Of a DNA stretch of 64,000 bases, positions 19,897 to 28,806 are shown in pieces. The translations under genes and the position numbers were made by a program. The notes under the pieces were generated by a model, which made no database searches, was not told where the DNA came from, and worked only from the letters and a program-made list of their open reading frames with translations. Source of the DNA: Chitinophaga sp. LS1 (GTDB lineage Bacteria > Bacteroidota > Bacteroidia > Chitinophagales > Chitinophagaceae); NCBI RefSeq assembly GCF_034274695.1, contig NZ_CP128362.1, positions 3,350,501-3,414,500 on the forward strand, given 5' to 3'. The number at the start of each line of letters is the position of its first letter. Positions within the stretch are counted from its first letter, which is position 1.

Positions 19897-20484
19897 TCAA
19901 TTGTAAAAAAAAGCAGCGGTCAGCAGCAGCAAAACGATGTCTGTCTGGGCATGGTTGGTACGCAGGATTTTTAATGCCTTGGTAATCTGGTTTTTAACCG
20001 TTTGCTGAGACAGTCCAAGGCGTATGGCTATCTGTTCCACCGTTTGGTGTTCTACCCTGCTCAGGATGAAGATCTCCTTCATTCGTTCAGGGAGTTGGTT
20101 GATGGTTTCAAACACATCTTCTGTACGTGTTTTGCTATCCAGTAGTTCTGTGATACTACCGGGTTGCACATCAAAGTGTTCGATGAGTTGTTGCAGGTAT
20201 TTGCGGTAAGTATTGTTCTTGCGGTAAATGTCTATGATCTTATGTCGGGCCGACTGGTAGAGGTACGATTTCAACGATTCGTTGACGCTCAGCGTGTGTC
20301 TTCTTTCCCAGAGGGAGGTAAAGAGTTCCTGTAATACATCCTTGCCTGCTTCGGCAGGTTCAATCTTGCTCAGGATATAGAGGTATAAGGGCTGGCTATA
20401 ACGTGCGTAGATAGCGTTGAAGGCCATTATGTTATCTTCCTGAAGCAATGAAAGTAATTGGGTGTCTGAGTAATTACTATACAT
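19897..20484 (-). CDS. ECF sigma-70 factor (FecI-like)
   Basis: The 195-residue protein has sigma region 2 (FNAIYARYSQPLYLYILSKI, DVLQELFTSLWERR, LYQSARHKIIDIYRK) and region 4 (LPERMKEIFILSRV, then the helix-turn-helix TVEQIAIRLGLSQQTVKNQI). It ends in a short hydrophobic tail, IVLLLLTAAFFYN, which is unusual and could touch the membrane. It heads the minus-strand order sigma, fecR, susC with STN, susD, a complete cell-surface signalling cassette. The ATG at 20484 is unambiguous. Likely targets are the third SusCD pair and possibly the second. Confidence 0.94.
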   Translation of the reverse strand: MYSNYSDTQLLSLLQEDNIMAFNAIYARYSQPLYLYILSKIEPAEAGKDVLQELFTSLWERRHTLSVNESLKSYLYQSARHKIIDIYRKNNTYRKYLQQLIEHFDVQPGSITELLDSKTRTEDVFETINQLPERMKEIFILSRVEHQTVEQIAIRLGLSQQTVKNQITKALKILRTNHAQTDIVLLLLTAAFFYN

Positions 20485-20608
20485 GGATTACAGTCGTGAC
20501 ATAGATTTGGTTAAGGTTCTCAACAAGCGTATATATGAAGGGAAATTACCACATTTATTGATAATACCAAAAAGCAAAAGAAAGCATTTTCCATTCAATG
20601 TCAATTCC

Positions 20609-20653
20609 CCAAAAACAAACGCTTCTGCCATAGACAGAAGCGTTTGTTTTTGG
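20609..20653 (-). terminator. Intrinsic terminator of the AraC gene
   Basis: Arms AAAAACAAACGCTTCTG and CAGAAGCGTTTGTTTTT fold with a seven-base loop. On the minus strand the second arm runs into TTTTTGGGG, just after the AraC stop at 20702. It shares the CGCTTCTG core with other terminators in the window. Confidence 0.85.
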
Positions 20654-20701
20654 AAACGGGGCCTGTGGCAGGCTTAAATGCCTGAAGCAGTAAGCGCTTA
20701 T

Positions 20702-21577
20702 TTAAGCCTCCTTCAATCGCAATTCATTCTTATACTCTTTAGGTGTTTTACCCACTATTTCCTTAAAAAACCTGTTAAAATTCGACAAATTCTTAAAGCC
20801 ACACGAATAAGCAATCTCCGCTATTGACCAATCCTCTTCTGTCAATCTCTTACACGCATGCCCAATTCTCACCTCATTCAAAAACTGCACAAACGACTTC
20901 TTTGTTCTGTTCTTAAAGAACCGGCAAAAAGACTGCGGAGACAAATTCGTAATACTTGCCACATCCTGCAAAGAGATTTCCTTGCTGAAGTTACTCATTA
21001 CATATTTGAATACTTCATCAATTTTATGATTATCCTTCGCATTGAAAGCATGTGAATAACCTGTACTTGCCAGGTATTGTACATCCTTTGTCTCTGTCAA
21101 TACTTTCAGGATACTCAGCAATGAAATGATCCTTTCCAGTCCTTCTTTCTTTGGTAGCTGCAGGATCTGATCTTTCAGCAGATCATAGGTAGGGCCTATA
21201 ATCTTCATTCCACGTTGTGCACGATGAAATAAATCAGTCAATGCCTTTGTCTCAGGCAATCCATAGAACTTATCCCCGAAAATGTCTTTCGGAAAATAAA
21301 TTACCACAGATCTTGCTTTCAGCGCTTCGTTGTTCTTGTAGTAGCTTTCATCATTGTACCATACATGTGGAATGTGTGGTCCCAGAAACACCATATCTCC
21401 TACATCAAAACTCTCAATGCTGTCGCCTACAATTCTTTTACCGTTGCTCTCCGTAACGTATACCAGCTCACATTCCGGGTGAAAATGGAATGGAGTATTG
21501 AAATAAGGATCACTTCTCTCAATGATGGTGATCTGATTGTCGGCAAACGCCCCCACTTTAATCAGAATGGGTTTCAT
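20702..21577 (-). CDS. AraC family transcriptional regulator with cupin sensor
   Basis: In this 291-residue protein the N-terminal 110 residues form a cupin-like sensor (FHFHPECELVYVTESNGKRI, GDMVFLGPHIPHVWYN). The C-terminal 100 residues carry two helix-turn-helix units: EISLQDVASITNLSPQSFCR, and then SIAEIAYSCGFKNLSNFNRF followed by GKTPKEYK. It is expected to sense a small molecule, often a sugar, and activate transcription. It diverges from the LacI gene across a 370-base gap and may act on it, on the fourth SusCD pair or elsewhere; the sequence does not decide. The ATG at 21577 fits the family. Confidence 0.92.
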   Translation of the reverse strand: MKPILIKVGAFADNQITIIERSDPYFNTPFHFHPECELVYVTESNGKRIVGDSIESFDVGDMVFLGPHIPHVWYNDESYYKNNEALKARSVVIYFPKDIFGDKFYGLPETKALTDLFHRAQRGMKIIGPTYDLLKDQILQLPKKEGLERIISLLSILKVLTETKDVQYLASTGYSHAFNAKDNHKIDEVFKYVMSNFSKEISLQDVASITNLSPQSFCRFFKNRTKKSFVQFLNEVRIGHACKRLTEEDWSIAEIAYSCGFKNLSNFNRFFKEIVGKTPKEYKNELRLKEA

Positions 21578-21844
21578 GTAGTATAAGTTTAAGCTGTTTT
21601 TATTCTAGCTCCGTTGTGATGATGATTCGTCTTCTAGCCCCAGACGGGACATTATCTTCCCGAAACAATTAGTAATATTCCATGACTGTGTCCCAAACGG
21701 ATATGCAGTCTTTTATACATTCCCCCTGACAAAACTTTTCCTGTGAAAGTGCCAAATTATCAAATTTTGGTTAAAAAAACATCATTTTTTAGTAAATATC
21801 ATTTATTTCCTGTTGAAACGCCCATCCGGGCGGGTTAACGGGGG

Positions 21845-21858
21845 ATGATACGTATCAT
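21845..21858. promoter_or_regulatory. 14-bp perfect palindrome, candidate LacI operator
   Basis: ATGATACGTATCAT is a perfect palindrome with a central CG, the usual form of LacI-family operators. It lies in the AraC-LacI intergenic region, 90 bases before the lacI start, so self-regulation is the simplest reading. A GC-rich stem, CGCCC ATCC GGGCG, lies just upstream at about 21819. I found no second copy before the downstream susC. Confidence 0.55.
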
Positions 21859-21947
21859 TCGTTCCCGGACAGTCTCTGCTGGAATTAATTTGGTCGTTTG
21901 CTACTAAGATTATAATTTTCTAAAGAATCAAACCAAATCTGAATCAC

Positions 21948-22979
21948 GTGAAAGGAATATCGATTAAAGATATCGCCCAGCAGGCCGGCGTTTCTCCAAC
22001 CACCGTTTCTTTCGTTCTCAATGGTAAAGGAAAAGAAAAAAGAATAAGCGAACAGGTAAGCAAACGTATTTTGAAGATTGCCGGCAAGCTAAAGTATAAA
22101 CCTAACCAACTGGCACGTGGTTTACGCACTGGTAAAACCAAAACAATCGGGTTAATCGTAGAAGACATTGCCAATAATTTCTTTGCCAACGTAGCGAAAG
22201 TAGTAGAAGACGAAGCCGACAAGTACGGCTACAAAGTACTCTTCGGCAGCACCGAAGACAATGAAGAAAAGGCCCGTGGCCTGTTGGAGGTGCTCCGATA
22301 CCGCCAGGTAGACGGGTATATCATTACGCCCACCCTCAACCTGGACAAGGACATTGCCTCCCTGGCAAAGCCCGTCGTACTCATGGACCGTTATTTTCCG
22401 AACGTCAAAGACTTGTCTTATGTGGTAGTAGACAACTTCCAGGGGGCTGTCACTGCGGTCGATCATCTGGTGGCAAAGGGCTATAAGCATATTGGAATCA
22501 TTACCACTACCTCGCACCAGATACAGATGCAACAGCGTTTGGAAGGCTTTACAGCTGCCCTGAAGAAACATGGCCTGCCATCGGGTAAGAATGTGATCAA
22601 ACGGCTGCCTTTTGACCTGGATAGGCCCGGGTATACTCAGGAGATCACCAAATACCTGCAGAACAACCGGGAACTGGATGCCGTGTTCTTTGCCACCAAC
22701 TACCTCGGTATTTGTGGTATAGAAAGCATTCGCTCCCTCGGATTGCAGATAGGTAGTGAGCTGGGTATGGTGAGTTTCGATGACCACGACATATTCCGTC
22801 TGCTAAGTCCGGCAGTAACCTGCGTAGCCCAGCCGGTAGAAGAGATAGGGAGAATGCTGATCAGGATCCTGATGGCGGAACTGGATGAAACAGCAGAAGG
22901 GCCGCAACAGGTAGTACTGCCACTGGAACTGAGAGAACGTGAATCGTCCATGCCGGATAAGCAGTTAACGAAGGCATGA
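21948..22979 (+). CDS. LacI family transcriptional regulator
   Basis: The 343-residue protein has an N-terminal LacI helix-turn-helix (SIKDIAQQAGVSPTTVSFVL, residues 5-24) and the hinge KYKPNQLARGL. A periplasmic-binding-protein-like effector domain follows (KTIGLIVEDIANNFFANVAK, GYIITPT, HIGIIT, GMVSFDDHDIFRLL). The start is GTG at 21948, and the frame is fixed by the conserved KGISIKDIAQQAG. It should bind a sugar or sugar phosphate. It precedes the fourth SusCD pair, but a terminator and a 732-base gap intervene, so it is transcribed separately and may regulate that pair. Confidence 0.93.
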   Translation: MKGISIKDIAQQAGVSPTTVSFVLNGKGKEKRISEQVSKRILKIAGKLKYKPNQLARGLRTGKTKTIGLIVEDIANNFFANVAKVVEDEADKYGYKVLFGSTEDNEEKARGLLEVLRYRQVDGYIITPTLNLDKDIASLAKPVVLMDRYFPNVKDLSYVVVDNFQGAVTAVDHLVAKGYKHIGIITTTSHQIQMQQRLEGFTAALKKHGLPSGKNVIKRLPFDLDRPGYTQEITKYLQNNRELDAVFFATNYLGICGIESIRSLGLQIGSELGMVSFDDHDIFRLLSPAVTCVAQPVEEIGRMLIRILMAELDETAEGPQQVVLPLELRERESSMPDKQLTKA

Positions 22980-23012
22980 TGTAATCGTTTACCTAATTTT
23001 TTTACATTTTAT

Positions 23013-23047
23013 AATCGCTTTTGCCGCAAGCAGAAGCGATTTTTTTA
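23013..23047 (+). terminator. Intrinsic terminator after lacI
   Basis: Arms AATCGCTTTTGC and GCAGAAGCGATT, with one G-T pair and loop CGCAA, are followed by seven T. It has the same CGCTT(T/C)TG core as the hairpins at 3263, 20609, 32143 and 36687. Confidence 0.9.
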
Positions 23048-23778
23048 GCCCTAAATATTACCGCCCATACAAATATAATTTGCTCATAATGAAAACTTTC
23101 TATAAGTTGCAAAAAATGACCTATGCCGGGAAACTGTGAAAATGCCTAGAACCCATAATCTGCTTTTTTATAACAGGAAATCATTATACCATGAAAAGAG
23201 CGAAATATCTTCTATCATCGCATTACGGATAAATTTCCATTATTAAATTTTCGTAAAGTCTTGGGGCATGAATGGAATTCATATTACGATTTCTTCAATT
23301 TGAGTGTATTTCTCCGATAGTATTTTCTCGTGGAGGTGTGCTAATTTACCGAAGTTAACAGATAATGAAAGATTCGATAAAAAAATGTTAAATCTTTTTT
23401 GTTTCTAAGAATTATTTGGGTAGTTTGGCGCTGTCAAGTAAAAGAATGTAGAGAAAAACTATGGCATTTTGGAAGAGTGGCTTGTACTGAGGGACAAAGC
23501 GGTGAAAATAACACCAGTTAAAGAAGAGAGTTAAAATGTCCTATACCGACAATAAAGTTAAATAAAACGTAAACGGTGACCACCGGAGTGTACTAAAAAA
23601 CGATTACAATTCCAGGTAAAGGTACCCAAGACTAAAAGAGAAAATAACATCACATTCAGGGAACAATAGGCTTGTAAGCTTCTTAAAAAAAGGAGCCGGT
23701 CTATGCCATGCGTATCTGTATGTAATTACACTTGTGACTAAACACTTATCATACTTAAAATCTAACTAAAAGAAAGCT
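23048..23778 (+). promoter_or_regulatory. Long AT-rich leader upstream of the fourth susC
   Basis: These 731 bases hold no plausible gene (the longest ATG frames I read are 9-13 codons). TTG at 23399-23401 followed 19 bases later by TAGTTTGG resembles a Bacteroidota promoter but lacks the exact TAnnTTTG spacing. If it is used, the 5' leader would exceed 330 bases. Small inverted repeats include CGGTG AC CACCG near 23572. The size suggests complex control of a highly expressed operon. Confidence 0.4.
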
Positions 23779-26700
23779 ATGCGAAGATCTCTATTAGTAA
23801 GCACACTGCTTCTTTTGTTCTGCTGCTTTACTGCTTTGGCACAGAACAAAAAAGTCGTGTCCGGGACTGTTAAAGATGACAAAGGACAGGCTCTTCCAGG
23901 AGTTACCATCCTGGAAAAGGGCACTAAGAACGGAGCAATGACTGCTCCGGATGGTTCCTTTAAAATCTCTGTTGCTCCTGAAGGAACTCTGGTTGTTTCC
24001 TTTTTAGGTTACGCTACTCAGGAAATTCCGGTAAGTGGCCAATCGACAATTAATGTTGCCCTTGCTACTGACAACAAAAATCTGGGCGAAGTGGTGGTAA
24101 CCGCGATGGGTATTAAAAGAGAAGCCCGTTCCCTGGGTTACTCTGTAAGTACTGTAAGCGCAAAAGACATCTCTCAAACTGGTTCTCCTAGTTTCGCTTC
24201 TGCCCTGTACGGTAAAGCTGCCGGTGTAAAGGTAGTTGCTGCTCCAGGTGGTGCCAGCTCTGGTGTATCTATCCAGGTGAGAGGTATCACCTCTGTATCT
24301 GGTAACTCTCAGCCACTGTATGTTGTGGATGGTGTGCCTATCAGAAACATGGCTGATCCTACCAAATCAAGCTTCAACACTACTAACAACCGTATCGATG
24401 GTAACGGTGCACTGGATATCAACCCTGAAGATATCGAGAGCCTGACTGTACTGAAAGGTGCTTCTGCATCTGCACTGTATGGTTCTGAAGCTACCAACGG
24501 TGTAGTTGTAATCACTACCAAGAAAGGTACCAAATCAAGAGGTATAGGTGTTGATCTGAACTATATTTACACTGCTGAGATGCTGCAGAACAGCCCTGAC
24601 TATCAGAACGAATATGGTCCTGGTTATGCAGAAGCTTACAACTTATCTTCCGGTGCAAATGCTGAAGGTTGGATTACTGACACTGATGGTTCTCTTCGTC
24701 CTTTCTACAGAGCGTATGAGTCTTTCGGTCCTAAATTCGATGGCAGAAGTGTTAAATATTGGGATGGTTCTACCCGTCCATATTCAGCGAACAAGAATAA
24801 CTATAAGGATTTCTTCCAGACTGGTTACAACTCTCAGTTCAACGCTGCTGTTGCTAACGCAAACGAATTTGCTTCTTACCGTTTCTCTTATACCCGTACG
24901 GATTATAAAGCTATCACCCCAGGATCTAACCTGAACAAGAATAACTTTAACCTGAACGCTACGCTGAAACTGCACAAGAAAGTAACTTTAGACATCATTT
25001 CTACTTTCAATAACAACTACACTCATAACCGTCCTACTACGCTGAGCGATGTATTGAATTCTTACGGTGGTTTCTTCAGCCGTATGGATGATATGAATAC
25101 ATACTTCAACAAGTACCAGACTTCTCATGGTTATAAGTATGTAACCTCTACTAACTCCAGCTACGATCAGAGCGAGAAACTGCTTTATCCGATCAGAGCT
25201 ACTCAGCTGATGGACTATATGTGGACACAGCTGAAAAACGACTACGATGAAAACCAAAACCGTTTCATCAACAGCGTAACTTTAAACTATTCTATACTGG
25301 ATAATCTGAAGTTCCGTGGTCGTATTGGTAATGACTACACTGGCTGGAAAGCTGAAAATAAAGAACATAATACCCAGCCTACTTATGTAGGTACCAGTGG
25401 TAAATATGGTATCGAACAGAGAACAAACAGCCTCCTGTACGGAGATGCGTTGTTGACTTACAATTCTAAGATTGGTAAGAACTGGGATCTGGGTGTATCC
25501 GGTGGTTTCACTGCCAGAAAACAAAACTTCCAGTATCAGCAGAGCACTACCACTGTAGGTTTGGCCAGTGAAAACTGGTTCTCTCTGAACAACTCTGCAG
25601 GTACTCTGTATACAGTATCTAATCGTGGTGAGCAGATCGACGTTGCTGGTTTCGGTATCCTTAACGTAAGCTACAAAGGTTGGTTATACCTCGAAGCAAC
25701 AGGTCGTTCTGAAAGGACTTCTACCCTGGCTCCAGGCAGAAATAGCTATACTTACCCTTCTGCAAACGCAGGTTTCGTATTCTCTGATGTAATCAAATTA
25801 CCATCCTGGTGGAACTACGGTAAACTGAGAGCTTCTTACGGTTTAACCGGTAACCACCCAACCCTGTTCGTAGCACCAGTTGCTTACAGCCAGTATGGTG
25901 TTTCCCTGAATGGTCAATACCTGGTATATCAACAAGCTCAGGGTAGCAGCTTCGGTAACGATAAGCTGGAATCTGAGCAGAAGAGAGAGTTTGAATTTGG
26001 TCTGGAAACAAGAATCATTGGCGGTAAAGTTGGTGTAGATCTGACTTACTACAATAACAAAGTAAAGCAACAGATCCTTGAGATCACTACTCCTCAGACA
26101 GCAGGTGCTACTTCCCAGTACATCAACGCTGGTGACCTGGCAAACTTCGGTTTTGAAGGTGCAATCAACGCCACTCCGGTTCAAACTAAAGACTTCCGTT
26201 GGGATACCCGTCTGAACGTTGCAGTGAACCGTAACAAACTGGTTAGCCTGCCTTCTACATTACCTAACATCACTAACGATCTGGAAAGTGGTTATGTAAT
26301 CGCAAGATCAGAAGTAGGTGATCCCCTGGGTAACATCTACGTTCACCCACACAACATGGATGCAAACGGTAACTACAAAGTAGACGGTAACGGTCTGTAT
26401 ACTTACAATACCGATGCTTACATCAAGGTTGGTAACATGATGCCTAAGGTTGTAGGAGGTTTCTCAAACACTTTCTCTTACAAAGCATTCTCACTGGATG
26501 TGACCCTGGATTACCGTTTAGGTGGTAAACTGGTATCCATTCCTTCTTACTATGCAGTTGGTGCTGGTATGTACAAGAGCACTCTCAAATATAGAGATGC
26601 AGCTCATGGCGGTATTGGTTATAATGTGGTTGGTGATGAAAGCAGCTTTCCTCCTAATTATGTGGCAACTGCCGTTGGTGAAACCGCAACCCGTTACAAT

Positions 26701-27075
26701 GGTCTGATCCTGGATGGTGTCACTGATGATAACGGTACTAAAAATACAAAAGTAACTTCCGCTGGTATCTATTATGATGCACAGTACGGATGGCATTCTG
26801 GTGACTACTCTCAGGCAGTATTCAACAACAGCTATATCAAAGTGCGTGAAGTTGCACTGACTTACAACATGCCTAAGAGCATCATTAACAAATTACATTT
26901 CCAGGGTCTGCAGGTAGCACTGATCGGCCGTAACCTGTTCTACGTTTACAAATCCCTGCCTTATGGCCTGGATCCGGAAGTTGCAACTGGCTCACGCTGG
27001 ATTGATCAGGGTATGAACAGTGGTGGTATGGCTCCTACAAGAAGCCTTGGTGCTAGCGTTCGTGCTCGCTTCTAA
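23779..27075 (+). CDS. SusC/RagA family TonB-dependent transporter, fourth pair
   Basis: The 1098-residue protein has a signal peptide (to about residue 21, TALAQ) and a carboxypeptidase-like regulatory domain (VVSGTVKDDKGQALPGVTIL). GEVVVTAMGIKREARSLGYS and a plug with YVVDGVPI and DIESLTVLKGASASALYG follow, and the barrel ends SVRARF. It has no STN domain. The codon choice is very even (GGT, CTG, AAC, TAC, CGT), stronger than in the other SusC genes here, which suggests a very abundant outer-membrane protein. The susD follows after 37 bases. LacI and AraC genes upstream are candidate regulators. The substrate is unknown. Confidence 0.95.
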   Translation: MRRSLLVSTLLLLFCCFTALAQNKKVVSGTVKDDKGQALPGVTILEKGTKNGAMTAPDGSFKISVAPEGTLVVSFLGYATQEIPVSGQSTINVALATDNKNLGEVVVTAMGIKREARSLGYSVSTVSAKDISQTGSPSFASALYGKAAGVKVVAAPGGASSGVSIQVRGITSVSGNSQPLYVVDGVPIRNMADPTKSSFNTTNNRIDGNGALDINPEDIESLTVLKGASASALYGSEATNGVVVITTKKGTKSRGIGVDLNYIYTAEMLQNSPDYQNEYGPGYAEAYNLSSGANAEGWITDTDGSLRPFYRAYESFGPKFDGRSVKYWDGSTRPYSANKNNYKDFFQTGYNSQFNAAVANANEFASYRFSYTRTDYKAITPGSNLNKNNFNLNATLKLHKKVTLDIISTFNNNYTHNRPTTLSDVLNSYGGFFSRMDDMNTYFNKYQTSHGYKYVTSTNSSYDQSEKLLYPIRATQLMDYMWTQLKNDYDENQNRFINSVTLNYSILDNLKFRGRIGNDYTGWKAENKEHNTQPTYVGTSGKYGIEQRTNSLLYGDALLTYNSKIGKNWDLGVSGGFTARKQNFQYQQSTTTVGLASENWFSLNNSAGTLYTVSNRGEQIDVAGFGILNVSYKGWLYLEATGRSERTSTLAPGRNSYTYPSANAGFVFSDVIKLPSWWNYGKLRASYGLTGNHPTLFVAPVAYSQYGVSLNGQYLVYQQAQGSSFGNDKLESEQKREFEFGLETRIIGGKVGVDLTYYNNKVKQQILEITTPQTAGATSQYINAGDLANFGFEGAINATPVQTKDFRWDTRLNVAVNRNKLVSLPSTLPNITNDLESGYVIARSEVGDPLGNIYVHPHNMDANGNYKVDGNGLYTYNTDAYIKVGNMMPKVVGGFSNTFSYKAFSLDVTLDYRLGGKLVSIPSYYAVGAGMYKSTLKYRDAAHGGIGYNVVGDESSFPPNYVATAVGETATRYNGLILDGVTDDNGTKNTKVTSAGIYYDAQYGWHSGDYSQAVFNNSYIKVREVALTYNMPKSIINKLHFQGLQVALIGRNLFYVYKSLPYGLDPEVATGSRWIDQGMNSGGMAPTRSLGASVRARF

Positions 27076-27112
27076 TGTATTTATTTGCTCAATGACGAAA
27101 CAAAGAAAACTA

Positions 27113-28687
27113 ATGAAAAAACTTCTTATAAACGCAGCTCTTCTGGTCTTACTGGCAGGTTCTTTTAGCTCCTGTAAGAAAAAGATCGATGAAGACTACC
27201 AAAACCCGGAACTGACTACCTCAGGTAACATAGGTAAGCTGTTTGCCGGTATGTTCTTCAACAAAAGAATTCACCCTTCATACTGGGATTATTATACTAT
27301 TCTTCAGTCTTATAGCGGTGCTTTCTCTGGTATCGTTCCTGCTGTACAAAGCAGTACCATGTATGTAACTACCTCCAGCTATACTGATGGTAAATGGACT
27401 GACTTCTATAACGGTTCTACCGGTACTGACTATAACTATAATGGTCCTGGTATCCTTAACAACTATCGTGAGATGCAGTCTACTTACAATGCACTGTCTG
27501 CAACTGACCAGGCAGCACAGGATATTTACATGAACCTGGCTAAGGTAATTGTAGCAGATCAGGCAGCTCAGATGGTTGACATGTGGGGCGATATTCCTTT
27601 TTCAAAGGCAAACTCCCTGAACACTTCTACCCGTGCTATCGAGTATGCTGCATATGACGATGCTGCTGCACTTTACGATACACTGATCAATAACCTGGAT
27701 CAGGTGAATACCTTCCTGACTACTGCATCTGTAGTAGCTACAGAAAGCGGTAACCTGAAACTGTATGACAGAATTTACAGCGGTGACCTCACCCTGTGGC
27801 GTCGTTATGCAAACTCTCTGCGTCTGCGTCTTCTGATGCGTATTTCTAATGTAAGCGAAGCTAAAGCACAGGCAGCAGTTACTACTATGCTGAACAATCC
27901 CAGCACTTATCCGCTGATCACAACAAACGATCAGGATGCATTATTGTGGGAAAGCCCAACCAACCTGGTTAGTGACCTGTTGAGTGCATTCTCCAGCTTC
28001 CCTTACGCTCCTCAGTATCTGCTGGAAGATGTATTGGTTGCTAACAATGACCCTCGTACCAAAGTAATGTTCGATCCGGATTCTACTAATGGTTACAAAG
28101 GTTTCCCTTACAATGGAACTTCTAACGATTTTTCCAATGGTGGGTATGCATCTTACGATTCTGCTACCTTCTTCTATAACTACAACCTGCCAGGTGTACT
28201 GTTCACAGCTGCTGAAGCTAGCTTCCTGCAAGCTGAAGCTTACGAAAGATGGGGCCTGGGTACTGCAGCTACTGCATACACAGAAGGTCTCGATCTGTCT
28301 GTTGAATACTTCTACATGCTGAACAAAAAAGTTAGCGACCGTTCTACCCAGTACAAATGGGCTATACAGGTTGTAAATACTGATACTGTAGCACTGTGGA
28401 AAGCAGCTAGCGCTGTTGCTTACAGTGGTACTACTACTGAAAAACTGGAGAAAATCTATACTCAGAAATGGGTGAACTTCTTCATCATGCAGGCAAACCA
28501 GGCATGGGCTGAATACAGAAGAACAGGTTATCCTGCTATTCAACTGCCAGTTTCAAACGGTATTCAGGCTAATCCTCCTGTACGTTTCCTGTATCCTTCA
28601 AACGAGTCACTGTATAACACTGCTAACTACAGCGCTGTACAGTCTAAGGATACCCGCAACACTAAAATCTTCTGGGACGTTAACTAA
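27113..28687 (+). CDS. SusD/RagB family lipoprotein (SusD-like_2), fourth pair
   Basis: The 524-residue lipoprotein has its lipobox cysteine at residue 21 (AGSFSSC) followed by KKKIDEDYQNPE. Family landmarks are AQMVDMWGDIPFSKANSLNT, LWRRYANSLRLRLLMRISNV and EKIYTQKWVNFFIMQANQAW. The open frame reaches back into susC. I place the start at ATG 27113, directly before the signal peptide; ATG 27092 would add MTKQRKL and cannot be excluded. It shares the strong codon bias of its susC partner and is closed by a strong terminator. Confidence 0.93.
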   Translation: MKKLLINAALLVLLAGSFSSCKKKIDEDYQNPELTTSGNIGKLFAGMFFNKRIHPSYWDYYTILQSYSGAFSGIVPAVQSSTMYVTTSSYTDGKWTDFYNGSTGTDYNYNGPGILNNYREMQSTYNALSATDQAAQDIYMNLAKVIVADQAAQMVDMWGDIPFSKANSLNTSTRAIEYAAYDDAAALYDTLINNLDQVNTFLTTASVVATESGNLKLYDRIYSGDLTLWRRYANSLRLRLLMRISNVSEAKAQAAVTTMLNNPSTYPLITTNDQDALLWESPTNLVSDLLSAFSSFPYAPQYLLEDVLVANNDPRTKVMFDPDSTNGYKGFPYNGTSNDFSNGGYASYDSATFFYNYNLPGVLFTAAEASFLQAEAYERWGLGTAATAYTEGLDLSVEYFYMLNKKVSDRSTQYKWAIQVVNTDTVALWKAASAVAYSGTTTEKLEKIYTQKWVNFFIMQANQAWAEYRRTGYPAIQLPVSNGIQANPPVRFLYPSNESLYNTANYSAVQSKDTRNTKIFWDVN

Positions 28688-28708
28688 TAACGTTTAGATA
28701 ATTTATAG

Positions 28709-28746
28709 AAAAGGCCCCGGCATAAATGCCGGGGCCTTTTGTTTTT
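28709..28746 (+). terminator. Intrinsic terminator of the fourth susCD operon
   Basis: Arms AAAAGGCCCCGGCA and TGCCGGGGCCTTTT enclose a TAAA loop and are followed by GTTTTT. The stem is very stable, as expected after a heavily transcribed operon. Confidence 0.93.
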
Positions 28747-28767
28747 AACTAAAAAGTCAAAATATTA

Positions 28768-28775
28768 TACATTTG
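28768..28775 (+). promoter_or_regulatory. -7 element (TACATTTG) of the cytochrome-monooxygenase cluster
   Basis: TACATTTG matches the Bacteroidota -7 consensus TAnnTTTG exactly. It lies 31 bases before the ATG at 28807, which implies a short leader. No TTG sits at the expected -33 distance, so support is partial. Confidence 0.45.
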
Positions 28776-28806
28776 AGAAAAAATTATCTATTTTAGGTAA
28801 TTAAGT

